Of a stretch of 11,081 bases of DNA, positions 5,392 to 10,955 are shown piece by piece; the stretch's first letter is position 1, and each line of letters opens with the position of its first letter. The translations under genes and the position numbers were made by a program. The stretch spans positions 1 to 11,081 of the forward strand of contig DAOWJD010000061.1 in NCBI GenBank assembly GCA_030640565.1, written 5' to 3'. The notes beneath the pieces were generated by a model. That model had not been told where the DNA came from. It worked only from the letters and a program-made list of their open reading frames with translations, and ran no database searches. Origin of the DNA: Nanobdellota archaeon (GTDB lineage: Archaea > Nanobdellota > Nanobdellia > Pacearchaeales > GW2011-AR1).

Positions 5392-6524
5392 TTTAAAGAA
5401 AAAGTAGCAATGTGCCAGCTTTCATCACTTACTAATACCTTGGTAACTGCTACTTTTGTTCCGCTATTATCCCAAACAGGGTCATCATACATGGCAGTAG
5501 GAATGCCCTCTTCCTCAGGATCAAAAATGAGTTGAGGATTAGTGCCATCAGAGTTGATAATCCAAATTTGAGGGGCTTTGTTAGGTAAATGTCTTGCAAA
5601 TATAATTTCATTATTTTTATTCCAAGCACGTTCACGAACCAATTGCATTCCTTCTCCTGGTGCATAAATCATATGTTTGTTTGAGCCATCACTATTCATA
5701 ATCCAAATTTCATTTATTGCGTTCTCACGTTCTTCTCCGTGCATAGTAGTAGTAAATCCTTTTAGATAAACAATTTTTGAACCATCATAACTAAAAGATG
5801 GACCTGCACAAAAACCATCTCCTGTTGTAGTTAATTGGATTTGCCCGCTCCCATCAGAATTCATTATCCAAATTGATGAAAAAGACCTATCTGCATTATA
5901 AACATTATAAACAATTTTTTCTCCATCAGGACTCCAACCTACATACTCTACTATTTGTGAACTTAATTCAGTTCTTTCTGTCTGGTCCCCATCCAAGTCA
6001 ACCAGAAACAATCCGTTACCCCCCAACCCTTGACCACTTGATGGCCCATGGCATATTATCTTATTATTAATTGGATTCCAAGAAGGATTAAAAAGATGAT
6101 TACTTTTCCACTGCCCAGCAATTTTAGAAAGTCCGGTTCCATCATTATTCATTGTATATAATCCACCTTCCATCATGTCTTTTTCTAAACCTAAAAAAAC
6201 TAATCTGCTTCCATCAGGACTCCAAGATGGATCAGCAGCAAGATTATCTAAAAAAGTAAGCTGAGTTATATCTTCTTCTTTTAGTATGTCTTCTTCCTCC
6301 TCTTCTAATGCTCTACATCTCTCACATAATTCTCTACCTTGTAAATCAGGTACAGCACTACAACCATCTGGAGGCCAGGACTCTGTTTCACATAATTCCT
6401 GCAACTCAGAATCAGATAATCCTCCAATATCATCTTCTCCTAAACCTGGTCTTAATAAGAAAAAATAAATAACTCCCAACACAACAATCCCTATAATAAT
6501 TCCAATTAACAACCCCTTTTTCAT
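5388..6524 (-). CDS. Membrane-anchored protein with one Cys module and a TolB-like propeller
   Basis: 378 residues. An N-terminal helix (5-25) is followed by one Cys module (C45, C55, C67, C70; LCETESWPPDGC...GRELCERC), a very acidic linker (74-84), and a six-bladed PD40/TolB-type propeller from about residue 97 (DPSWSPDGSRLVF, NPSWNPINNKII, GWSPDGEKIVY, PSFSYDGSKIVY, RAWNKNNEIIF, DPVWDNSGTKVAV). Predicted to lie outside the membrane. TolB-family propellers usually bind proteins or ligands; no catalytic site is seen. It is the first gene of the distal operon, with a TATA box at 6546-6553 placing transcription start at the ATG. Its stop overlaps the ATG of the Asp-box propeller gene, so the pair is likely co-translated. 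It is paralogous to the genes starting at 4131 and 1465. Confidence 0.85.
   Translation of the reverse strand: MKKGLLIGIIIGIVVLGVIYFFLLRPGLGEDDIGGLSDSELQELCETESWPPDGCSAVPDLQGRELCERCRALEEEEEDILKEEDITQLTFLDNLAADPSWSPDGSRLVFLGLEKDMMEGGLYTMNNDGTGLSKIAGQWKSNHLFNPSWNPINNKIICHGPSSGQGLGGNGLFLVDLDGDQTERTELSSQIVEYVGWSPDGEKIVYNVYNADRSFSSIWIMNSDGSGQIQLTTTGDGFCAGPSFSYDGSKIVYLKGFTTTMHGEERENAINEIWIMNSDGSNKHMIYAPGEGMQLVRERAWNKNNEIIFARHLPNKAPQIWIINSDGTNPQLIFDPEEEGIPTAMYDDPVWDNSGTKVAVTKVLVSDESWHIATFSLK
6316..6398. repeat. 83-bp Cys-module repeat (copy 2)
   Basis: Matches 3944-4026 at all but three positions. It encodes the only Cys module of the propeller protein starting at 6524. Confidence 0.85.
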
Positions 6525-6545
6525 AAAAAACTAATGAAAAAGAAG

Positions 6546-6553
6546 TATAAAAA
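6546..6553 (-). promoter_or_regulatory. TATA box of the distal surface-protein operon
   Basis: TTTTTATA on the minus strand, preceded by an A-rich BRE-like stretch and centred about 26 bp upstream of the ATG at 6524. This predicts a leaderless transcript. Confidence 0.6.
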
Positions 6554-6622
6554 ACTTTTTAATAAAAAGCGTCCACGCCGAGAAGAGATAATTTATTTTT
6601 ACTGGAATTGTTTTTATTTTTA

Positions 6623-6664
6623 AAACACAGTCCGAAAAGTTAAAACCATCCGAGAAGTGTCCGA
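6623..6664 (-). promoter_or_regulatory. TCGGAC-type motif cluster, left flank of the hydrolase gene
   Basis: On the minus strand this holds three TCGGA motifs (ACTCGGACACT, TTCTCGGATGG, TTTTCGGACTGTG). Its TTCGGACTGTGTTT (6623-6636) is an exact inverted match to 7437-7450, and 6649-6664 resembles 7388-7403 (13 of 16). It lies about 100-140 bp upstream of the gene starting at 6524 and next to the 3' end of the hydrolase gene. It could be operator sites or the ends of a small inserted unit. Confidence 0.45.
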
Positions 6665-6671
6665 GTAATAA

Positions 6672-7304
6672 TTAGTGTTTTCTTTTATTTTTTAGATCAC
6701 TCTTTATCATCTTAACAATTTCTGGGAATTTAGAAACAACAAAATGTCCTTTTATATTCTTGTAAACCATTATACGGGCATTCTTTAATTTGCCTTTATA
6801 TTTCTTAGCATGAGATACTGGAACCACGTCATCTTTCTTGGAGAACAATAGATTAAGGTTTTTTGAGTTCTTTTCAATTAATGATAAATCACTTTTAAGC
6901 TTAAACCCTCCAACTAAATCTTCGTCAGGAAGAGAATTGTCAAATGGTGGGCAAACTAAATATATAGATAAGATCTTTTTTGGAAACTTATTTTCTGAAA
7001 GATACTTTGCTAGAAATATTCCTCCTAATGACTCACCAATTAAAATAATATTATCTCTTAAATAAGGAAAATGCCTTTCAAAATGAATTTTCCATTCCTT
7101 ATATCTTGAATTATCTTGTAAAGGCATACGCGGTCTTATTATTTGAAAGTTTTCACCTAACCTTTGTTTTAAATAATCTCCACCCCATTTTATTCTTTCT
7201 TCAATTGATATATTTCTATTTTTTAAGTTATTAGCATAATCTCTTTTATTTTTAAAAGTGCTCCCTCCATGAATGTAAAATATCTGAGTTTTCTCTTTTT
7301 TCAT
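6672..7304 (-). CDS. Small alpha/beta hydrolase (serine hydrolase, RBBP9-like size)
   Basis: About 210 residues, no signal peptide, so probably cytoplasmic. It has the alpha/beta hydrolase layout: YIHGG (oxyanion strand), nucleophile elbow GESLGG with the Ser about 92 residues in, an acidic residue in SKKDDVVPV (around 158-159), and the catalytic His in IKGHFV (about 187). Triad order and spacing fit the family, so it is probably an active esterase, lipase or peptidase; the substrate is unknown. I chose the ATG at 7304 over the TTG one codon upstream, because a TATA box at 7326-7333 places transcription start at that ATG. It stands alone, between two divergent TCGGAC clusters, and its codon pattern is as AT-rich as its neighbours. 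No link to the surface operons beyond proximity can be shown. Confidence 0.85.
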   Translation of the reverse strand: MKKEKTQIFYIHGGSTFKNKRDYANNLKNRNISIEERIKWGGDYLKQRLGENFQIIRPRMPLQDNSRYKEWKIHFERHFPYLRDNIILIGESLGGIFLAKYLSENKFPKKILSIYLVCPPFDNSLPDEDLVGGFKLKSDLSLIEKNSKNLNLLFSKKDDVVPVSHAKKYKGKLKNARIMVYKNIKGHFVVSKFPEIVKMIKSDLKNKRKH

Positions 7305-7325
7305 CAATACTCTTATAATCTTATT

Positions 7326-7333
7326 ATTATAAA
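7326..7333 (-). promoter_or_regulatory. TATA box of the alpha/beta hydrolase gene
   Basis: TTTATAAT on the minus strand, centred about 26 bp before the ATG at 7304. It supports a leaderless mRNA and helps decide the start codon. Confidence 0.6.
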
Positions 7334-7386
7334 TTTAACTAACTTCCCAATTATTGTGCAATTTGCCTAAATTTGTGCGAGGCTTT

Positions 7387-7450
7387 TTCGGACAGCTCTC
7401 GAACAGAAAGAAAATTATTCGGCTACTTTGAACTTATTCGGACTGTGTTT
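7387..7450 (+). promoter_or_regulatory. TCGGAC-type motif cluster upstream of the Cys-repeat protein gene
   Basis: Contains TTTCGGACAG, TATTCGGCTAC and TATTCGGACTGTG. The last (TTCGGACTGTGTTT, 7437-7450) is the exact inverted counterpart of 6623-6636. It ends about 15 bp before the TATA box of the gene at 7494, a position compatible with an activator or repressor site. Confidence 0.45.
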
Positions 7451-7464
7451 ATTTGTAAGATACT

Positions 7465-7472
7465 TTTAAATA
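7465..7472 (+). promoter_or_regulatory. TATA box of the Cys-repeat protein gene
   Basis: TTTAAATA centred about 26 bp upstream of the ATG at 7494, preceded by GATACTT. It predicts a leaderless transcript; no ribosome-binding site precedes the ATG. Confidence 0.65.
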
Positions 7473-7493
7473 ATCTTTTTTATTTTAGATTTT

Positions 7494-8237
7494 ATGAAAA
7501 AGTGGGTGATTTTTGTAATCATATTTGTGTTACTAATTTTTGGAGTTATTACATATGCACTTATAAAAGGAGGAGGAAGTTTCAAGTTTAGTTTTTCATC
7601 AGCTAAAATAAAAGATGCTAAGTTCTGCACAGCTGTTGATGAAGACCAGAATCCAAGTGGGATAACCTCAATATTTACACCAGATTCACCTAAAATTTAT
7701 ATTTGGTTTTCATGGGCGTATACTATGATAGGTACAGAAGCAAAAGCTGTTTTGATTTATGAGACCAGTAATTTAACAGTAACAGAAGGTTCGATGGAGA
7801 TTGAGGATATGGGTGGTAGGGGAAGTTTTTCATTAACTCGACCAGCAACAGAAGCTGGTTGGTTTGTTGGTGATTATAGGGTTGACTTATATCTTGACGA
7901 TAAGCTTGCTAAATCTGTAAATTTCCAAGTAATTCTGCCTGCCGAAGTAGTTAGTGATTGTGAAGAAATGACTGGTGATGCAAAGGACGAATGTTACTTT
8001 ACATTTGCACTAGAAAATAAAGATGATAGTTTATGCGAAAAGATAATTGAAAGCATACCAAAAAACATATGTCACGCTGTTGTTTTAGATAATGTAGATT
8101 TATGCGAAGAAATAACTGATGCCGATGGGAAAGATGCTTGTTATGGCACTTATGCAGTAACAAATAATGACCGTGACTCATGTGAAAAGATAATTGATAG
8201 TACTAAAAAGAGCATATGTTATGGTCTTGTTTTTTAA
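7494..8237 (+). CDS. Membrane-anchored protein with a beta-sandwich domain and four Cys repeats
   Basis: 247 residues; no named family recognised. Residues 4-24 form one hydrophobic helix. Residues about 40-148 look like an Ig-like beta-sandwich (KIYIWFSWAYTM...KAVLIYET...GDYRVDLYLDDKLAKSVNFQV). Then come four repeats of about 25 residues, each CEx(I/M) followed by a second Cys 11-12 residues on: C156/C167, C181/C193, C204/C216, C230/C242. Similar Cys-paired helical repeats are, from general familiarity, frequent in DPANN surface proteins, where they would form disulfide-stapled helices. The topology puts the domains outside the cell. The protein stops only five residues after the last Cys, mid-repeat, and the SRP-promoter repeat begins ten bases later, so the C-terminus may have been cut by a rearrangement. 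It is the only complete plus-strand gene I could support. Confidence 0.8.
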   Translation: MKKWVIFVIIFVLLIFGVITYALIKGGGSFKFSFSSAKIKDAKFCTAVDEDQNPSGITSIFTPDSPKIYIWFSWAYTMIGTEAKAVLIYETSNLTVTEGSMEIEDMGGRGSFSLTRPATEAGWFVGDYRVDLYLDDKLAKSVNFQVILPAEVVSDCEEMTGDAKDECYFTFALENKDDSLCEKIIESIPKNICHAVVLDNVDLCEEITDADGKDACYGTYAVTNNDRDSCEKIIDSTKKSICYGLVF

Positions 8238-8246
8238 TTCTAAGAA

Positions 8247-8307
8247 ACGCCCACGCCGGAAGTAGAGTAGATTATTGACGATTTATAAAGTTTTTTGCAG
8301 GGGGTTT
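8247..8307 (-). repeat. SRP-promoter repeat, copy R2
   Basis: Begins with ACGCCCACGCCGGAAGTAG (19 bp identical to 9422-9440) and continues through a TATA box (TTTATAAA, 8282-8289) to a TTTTTTGCAGGGGGTTT block identical to the SRP promoter. The central part (8266-8278) has diverged. Its promoter points into the 3' end of the plus-strand Cys-repeat gene, so any transcript from it would be antisense there. It sits just past the 3' end of the Fic gene. Confidence 0.7.
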
Positions 8308-8341
8308 GGTCTTCAGAAAGGGCGTTGGAAGGGACATGTAT

Positions 8342-9247
8342 CTAAGCTAAATATTTTTTCATTATATAATCTATAAAAGGTTTTTCATCTTTTTCAATCT
8401 GATACTTGTCAAGAACATCATAATACTTTTCTAAATCTTCTACAGGGATATCTACTAAAGGATATCCTTTTTTCCATAAGACCCAATTCATTAACAATCT
8501 AGATAATCTGCTATTTCCATCAACAAAAGGTTGTATTGATATTAATTTTAAATGAATTAATGACGCAAGTTCCAAAGGATGAAATTTTCTGTTATTTATA
8601 GCATACCATTTGAAAAAATTACTTAATTCTTTATCAACCTGCTGGAATTTTGGAGGGACATATGATGTTCCCGCTATTTTTACATTTCTCTTTAACTCAC
8701 TTCTTAACTTTCCAGCAATATTATTATCAATTCCTGAAAAAAGGATTGTGTGTAATCTTTTAATAAAGGGTATATTAAACTTCCCTTTATATTTTGTAAT
8801 AGCTATGAATCCCTTTTCATGATTTTCAAGTTCTTTGGCTATTTTTAAATTTTTGAAACCCTTAGGGATTATCCCTTCTTTCAAAATCAAAAAAGTTTGT
8901 CTTAAAGTTATGTCAACACCAGAAAGCTTACTACTATCATAAGTATATCTTATCATAAATTCATTTAATTTCTTCTCCTTTTCTGATTGACTTAATTTCT
9001 TTAATTCTTGTTTGTACTTTTTCTTTTTTTCTTCAACTTCCTCAAGATTTATTTCTGAGAGAAATTTATACCTTTCTCCAGAAAGTTCTTTTAAAAATTC
9101 TTTTTTTAATCTTTCTAATCTTGCTTTTGAAGGGAGATTCTTTCCAATATATTTCTTCTTCTGAATTACTTTCTTTCCTTTTCTAATTGAGTGGATTAAA
9201 ATCCAATATTCTTTACCCTTAACAGTTATTTGCCTTTTAGTTACCAT
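8342..9247 (-). CDS. Fic-domain protein with altered catalytic and inhibitory motifs
   Basis: 301 residues. Fic proteins usually transfer AMP from ATP to a target hydroxyl. The N-terminus (1-40, YWILIHSIRKGKKVIQKKKY) is a basic beta segment found on many archaeal Fic proteins, then a Lys/Glu-rich helical stretch (41-95). The Fic fold is clear: YTYDSSKLSGVDITLRQT (101-118), the flap AGTSYVPP (192-199), and the active-site loop QPFVDGNSRLSR (239-250). The canonical loop is HPFx(D/E)GNGRxxR, so the catalytic His is Gln239 (CAA) and the second Gly is Ser246, while the Asp, Asn and both Arg persist. In the inhibitory helix, the Glu of the S-x-x-E-G type motif is Ser109. AMP transfer is therefore doubtful; it may only bind nucleotide, act differently, or be decaying. 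The frame is intact. ATG 9247 fits a leaderless start. Confidence 0.85.
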   Translation of the reverse strand: MVTKRQITVKGKEYWILIHSIRKGKKVIQKKKYIGKNLPSKARLERLKKEFLKELSGERYKFLSEINLEEVEEKKKKYKQELKKLSQSEKEKKLNEFMIRYTYDSSKLSGVDITLRQTFLILKEGIIPKGFKNLKIAKELENHEKGFIAITKYKGKFNIPFIKRLHTILFSGIDNNIAGKLRSELKRNVKIAGTSYVPPKFQQVDKELSNFFKWYAINNRKFHPLELASLIHLKLISIQPFVDGNSRLSRLLMNWVLWKKGYPLVDIPVEDLEKYYDVLDKYQIEKDEKPFIDYIMKKYLA

Positions 9248-9253
9248 AAAGAA

Positions 9254-9265
9254 GTTATGTACTAC
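9254..9265 (-). promoter_or_regulatory. Direct repeat 1 (downstream operator candidate) of the Fic promoter
   Basis: GTAGTACATAAC on the minus strand, between the TATA box and the Fic start codon. The identical 12-mer recurs exactly 30 bp upstream, so the pair flanks the TATA box. A protein bound here would block RNA polymerase. Confidence 0.6.
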
Positions 9266-9268
9266 TCT

Positions 9269-9276
9269 TATTTAAA
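9269..9276 (-). promoter_or_regulatory. TATA box of the Fic gene
   Basis: TTTAAATA on the minus strand, centred about 26 bp upstream of the ATG at 9247, with CAACC as a possible BRE. It supports leaderless transcription from the gene's own promoter, in addition to possible read-through from R3. Confidence 0.65.
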
Positions 9277-9283
9277 GGTTGTG

Positions 9284-9295
9284 GTTATGTACTAC
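9284..9295 (-). promoter_or_regulatory. Direct repeat 2 (upstream operator candidate) of the Fic promoter
   Basis: Second exact copy of GTAGTACATAAC, 30 bp (about three helical turns) from the first and on the same face of the DNA. It lies just upstream of the TATA/BRE. Confidence 0.6.
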
Positions 9296-9339
9296 ATCAG
9301 TAAATAGAATCGTTTCCCTTTTTTTCATTTCAAGGTAAG

Positions 9340-9367
9340 CCCGGCATTGTCCAAAGACCATACCGGG
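9340..9367 (-). other. Imperfect hairpin in the leader between R3 and the Fic gene
   Basis: On the minus strand CCCGGTATGGTC and GACAATGCCGGG pair around a UUUG loop, giving eleven pairs including one G-U wobble and one A-G mismatch. The wobble exists only in minus-strand RNA, which favours that strand. No U-run follows, so it is not an obvious terminator. The rest of 9296-9421 holds no gene I can see. Confidence 0.4.
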
Positions 9368-9421
9368 GAGTTAATTATTTATAATAATAGCTGAGAATAT
9401 TTAAGTCTTTGGTTAAGAATT

Positions 9422-9484
9422 ACGCCCACGCCGGAAGTAGACTAGGAGATATAACGATTTATAAAGTTTCCCGCAGGGGGTTTT
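9422..9484 (-). repeat. SRP-promoter repeat, copy R3
   Basis: Contains ACGCCCACGCCGG, then a 49-bp block (9436-9484) matching the SRP promoter R1 at 46 positions, including TATA box TTTATAAA (9458-9465). It predicts a transcription start near 9435, running left towards the Fic gene through about 190 nt of leader. It lies 22 bp past the stop of the pilin-radical SAM chimera. With R2 it forms a direct-repeat pair around the Fic gene. Confidence 0.75.
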
Positions 9485-9506
9485 GGTTGGGGAAGTTGGT
9501 TTATTC

Positions 9507-10220
9507 TTAAGCTACTTCTTTTTTAAGAATTACATTACTTTTTCCATGATTATGGAGAATTTCCGTTATTTCCAAAAATGTCTTTTCAATTTCATCTGCA
9601 GGAAAATCGGTTAAACTGTGAACTGGCGTTTTTGTATCGAACTTAAAGTTTGAAAAATTAGAATCAAACGAAGATATTCTGGAGTCTTTTGATGACTTTG
9701 TACCTGGAAAAGGTAAAAATAATTTTACTTCGTAATAATTGCACAAATCTCTTTCTAATAAATCTTCAATAGCCTTTTTTGTTTTTTCTTCTTCTATCCT
9801 TGAAGAGCCGGGATGTCCTATTAACCAATACGTTCCTGCTTCAATGCCTGTATCTTTTATCAGATTAAGAGCTTGAGGAACATAACCATAATTAGATATT
9901 TTATTCATAGCATCCAATACTTTTTGAGAGGCACTTTCAGCGCCAATTGTTAAAGAAATAATTCCTGAAGCTTTCATAATTCTGAGTTGTTCAGGTTTTT
10001 TTACTATGCTGTCTGCACGAGTTTGTGCAGTATATTCAATACCATATTTCATATTTAATTCTTTTAAAATAGACATCTCAAAATCATAAACTTCTTTAAA
10101 AATATCATCTTCTTGAATCCCTTCACTGACAACAATAATGGCAGCACCCATTATTAATAAAACCGCAGCAAAAGCCTCGGCAATTCTTATCCATCCTTTT
10201 TTATTTTTTTTACCCATCAT
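9507..10220 (-). CDS. Chimeric gene: pilin-like N-terminus fused to the C-terminal half of a radical SAM protein
   Basis: 237 residues from the ATG at 10220. A TTG nine codons upstream would overlap the previous gene, and another ATG follows at 10217. The first ~55 residues (KKGWIRIAEAFAAVLLIMGA, then EEVYDFEMSILKELN-like sequence) match the N-terminal helix of archaeal pilin-like proteins in pilus operons. From about codon 57 (near 10050) the sequence becomes the back half of a B12-binding-type radical SAM enzyme: YTAQTRADSI, LTIGAESASQKVLDAMNK, GTYWLIGHPGSS, EVKLFLPFPGT. The CxxxCxxC iron-sulfur motif and the B12 domain are absent, so radical SAM activity is impossible as encoded. The frame is intact across the join. 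It is the third gene of the pilus operon, where a full pilin is expected. Probably a deletion or recombination fusion and effectively a pseudogene of both parents, though it may be expressed. Confidence 0.75.
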   Translation of the reverse strand: MMGKKNKKGWIRIAEAFAAVLLIMGAAIIVVSEGIQEDDIFKEVYDFEMSILKELNMKYGIEYTAQTRADSIVKKPEQLRIMKASGIISLTIGAESASQKVLDAMNKISNYGYVPQALNLIKDTGIEAGTYWLIGHPGSSRIEEEKTKKAIEDLLERDLCNYYEVKLFLPFPGTKSSKDSRISSFDSNFSNFKFDTKTPVHSLTDFPADEIEKTFLEITEILHNHGKSNVILKKEVA

Positions 10221-10237
10221 TTTAAATTTATTAACAC

Positions 10238-10945
10238 TTATCCCCAAATCCCCACATTCAGAGAGCCGAGTTCTCTGACAGCATATTTATTTATATATTG
10301 TATTGGAAATTTATCAACAAAAACATCTACTAAAACTTCTTTTTCTTCTGTTAAGATAATTGTTCCGTTGGCATAAACAAAATCAAGTCTAAATTCATTT
10401 CCTTGAGCAATATCTAATTCCCCCTTTAAACTTTCATAATCATTATTATAACTTTCAATAATCTGAATTATTCGTGTTTCAAAAATATTTTTTTCAGATT
10501 TTATAAGTCCAAATGTATAATCTGATTCCTGACAACCAGGTATTGTTCCTGGTTCTATGCTAAATTCTTCTGAGCTATAAATTTTTAAAAATGTTTCACC
10601 TGTGTTTTTTGTCACATCCAAATTCTGTTCTAAAATCTTACTAAGAACTTTTCCTTCCTTGTTTCTTACAATAACTCCTTTTCCAGATCCTATTTCATTA
10701 AAAAAACCACTTAATCGTACGCATAAGCTTTCTTCATCAACCAACACAGAAACACTTGTTAGCTCTGTCGAAACTCTTTCTATTAATACATCTTTGAGAT
10801 TATTAAGCATGTTTTGATTATTTTTTGTTCCTACCATTGGCTGGACTATTATAAAAATAAAAATAAGAAAAGTAACAAATATTACAAATGAGAGCACAAC
10901 CCCCACATGAGATACAACTCCAAGACAAGACATTTTTCTTTTCAT
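10238..10945 (-). CDS. One-helix pilus-operon protein (pilin-like, extracytoplasmic)
   Basis: 235 residues from the ATG at 10945. The N-terminus MKRKMSCLGVVSHVGVVLSF leads into a long hydrophobic helix (about residues 9-36), followed by a ~195-residue domain with scattered beta strands (GVIVRNKEGKVLSKIL, FRLDFVYANGTIILTEE). The SHVGVVLSF start followed by one helix, directly after a TadC-like gene, is the arrangement of pilin-like subunits in archaeal type IV pilus operons; I do not recognise a named family. A strong Shine-Dalgarno sequence (GGGGGATGAT, 10946-10955) decides the start; a longer form beginning 36 bp upstream would overlap the previous gene. Its stop lies about 17 bp before the ATG of the next gene, so the three genes form one operon. 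Confidence 0.7.
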   Translation of the reverse strand: MKRKMSCLGVVSHVGVVLSFVIFVTFLIFIFIIVQPMVGTKNNQNMLNNLKDVLIERVSTELTSVSVLVDEESLCVRLSGFFNEIGSGKGVIVRNKEGKVLSKILEQNLDVTKNTGETFLKIYSSEEFSIEPGTIPGCQESDYTFGLIKSEKNIFETRIIQIIESYNNDYESLKGELDIAQGNEFRLDFVYANGTIILTEEKEVLVDVFVDKFPIQYINKYAVRELGSLNVGIWG

Positions 10946-10955
10946 ATCATCCCCC
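10946..10955 (-). promoter_or_regulatory. Shine-Dalgarno sequence deciding the pilin-like start
   Basis: GGGGGATGAT directly precedes the ATG at 10945, is complementary to the archaeal 16S 3' end (compare GGAGGTGAT), and overlaps the stop codon of the upstream gene. It is the clearest ribosome-binding site in the window, in contrast to the leaderless genes elsewhere. Confidence 0.65.

Noticed and set aside
8247..9484. A CRISPR array or insertion sequence formed by the repeats around the Fic gene.
   Set aside because: Only two copies lie about 1.2 kb apart, there are no regular spacers, and there is no transposase gene or flanking target duplication.
10221..10247. A TTG start at 10247 for the pilin-radical SAM chimera, giving nine extra residues.
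   Set aside because: It would overlap the upstream gene; the pilin-type N-terminus begins naturally at the ATG codons at 10220 or 10217.
10602..10817. A 71-codon plus-strand open frame in the pilus region.
   Set aside because: It is antisense to the pilin-like gene, with a low-complexity sequence and no upstream signals.
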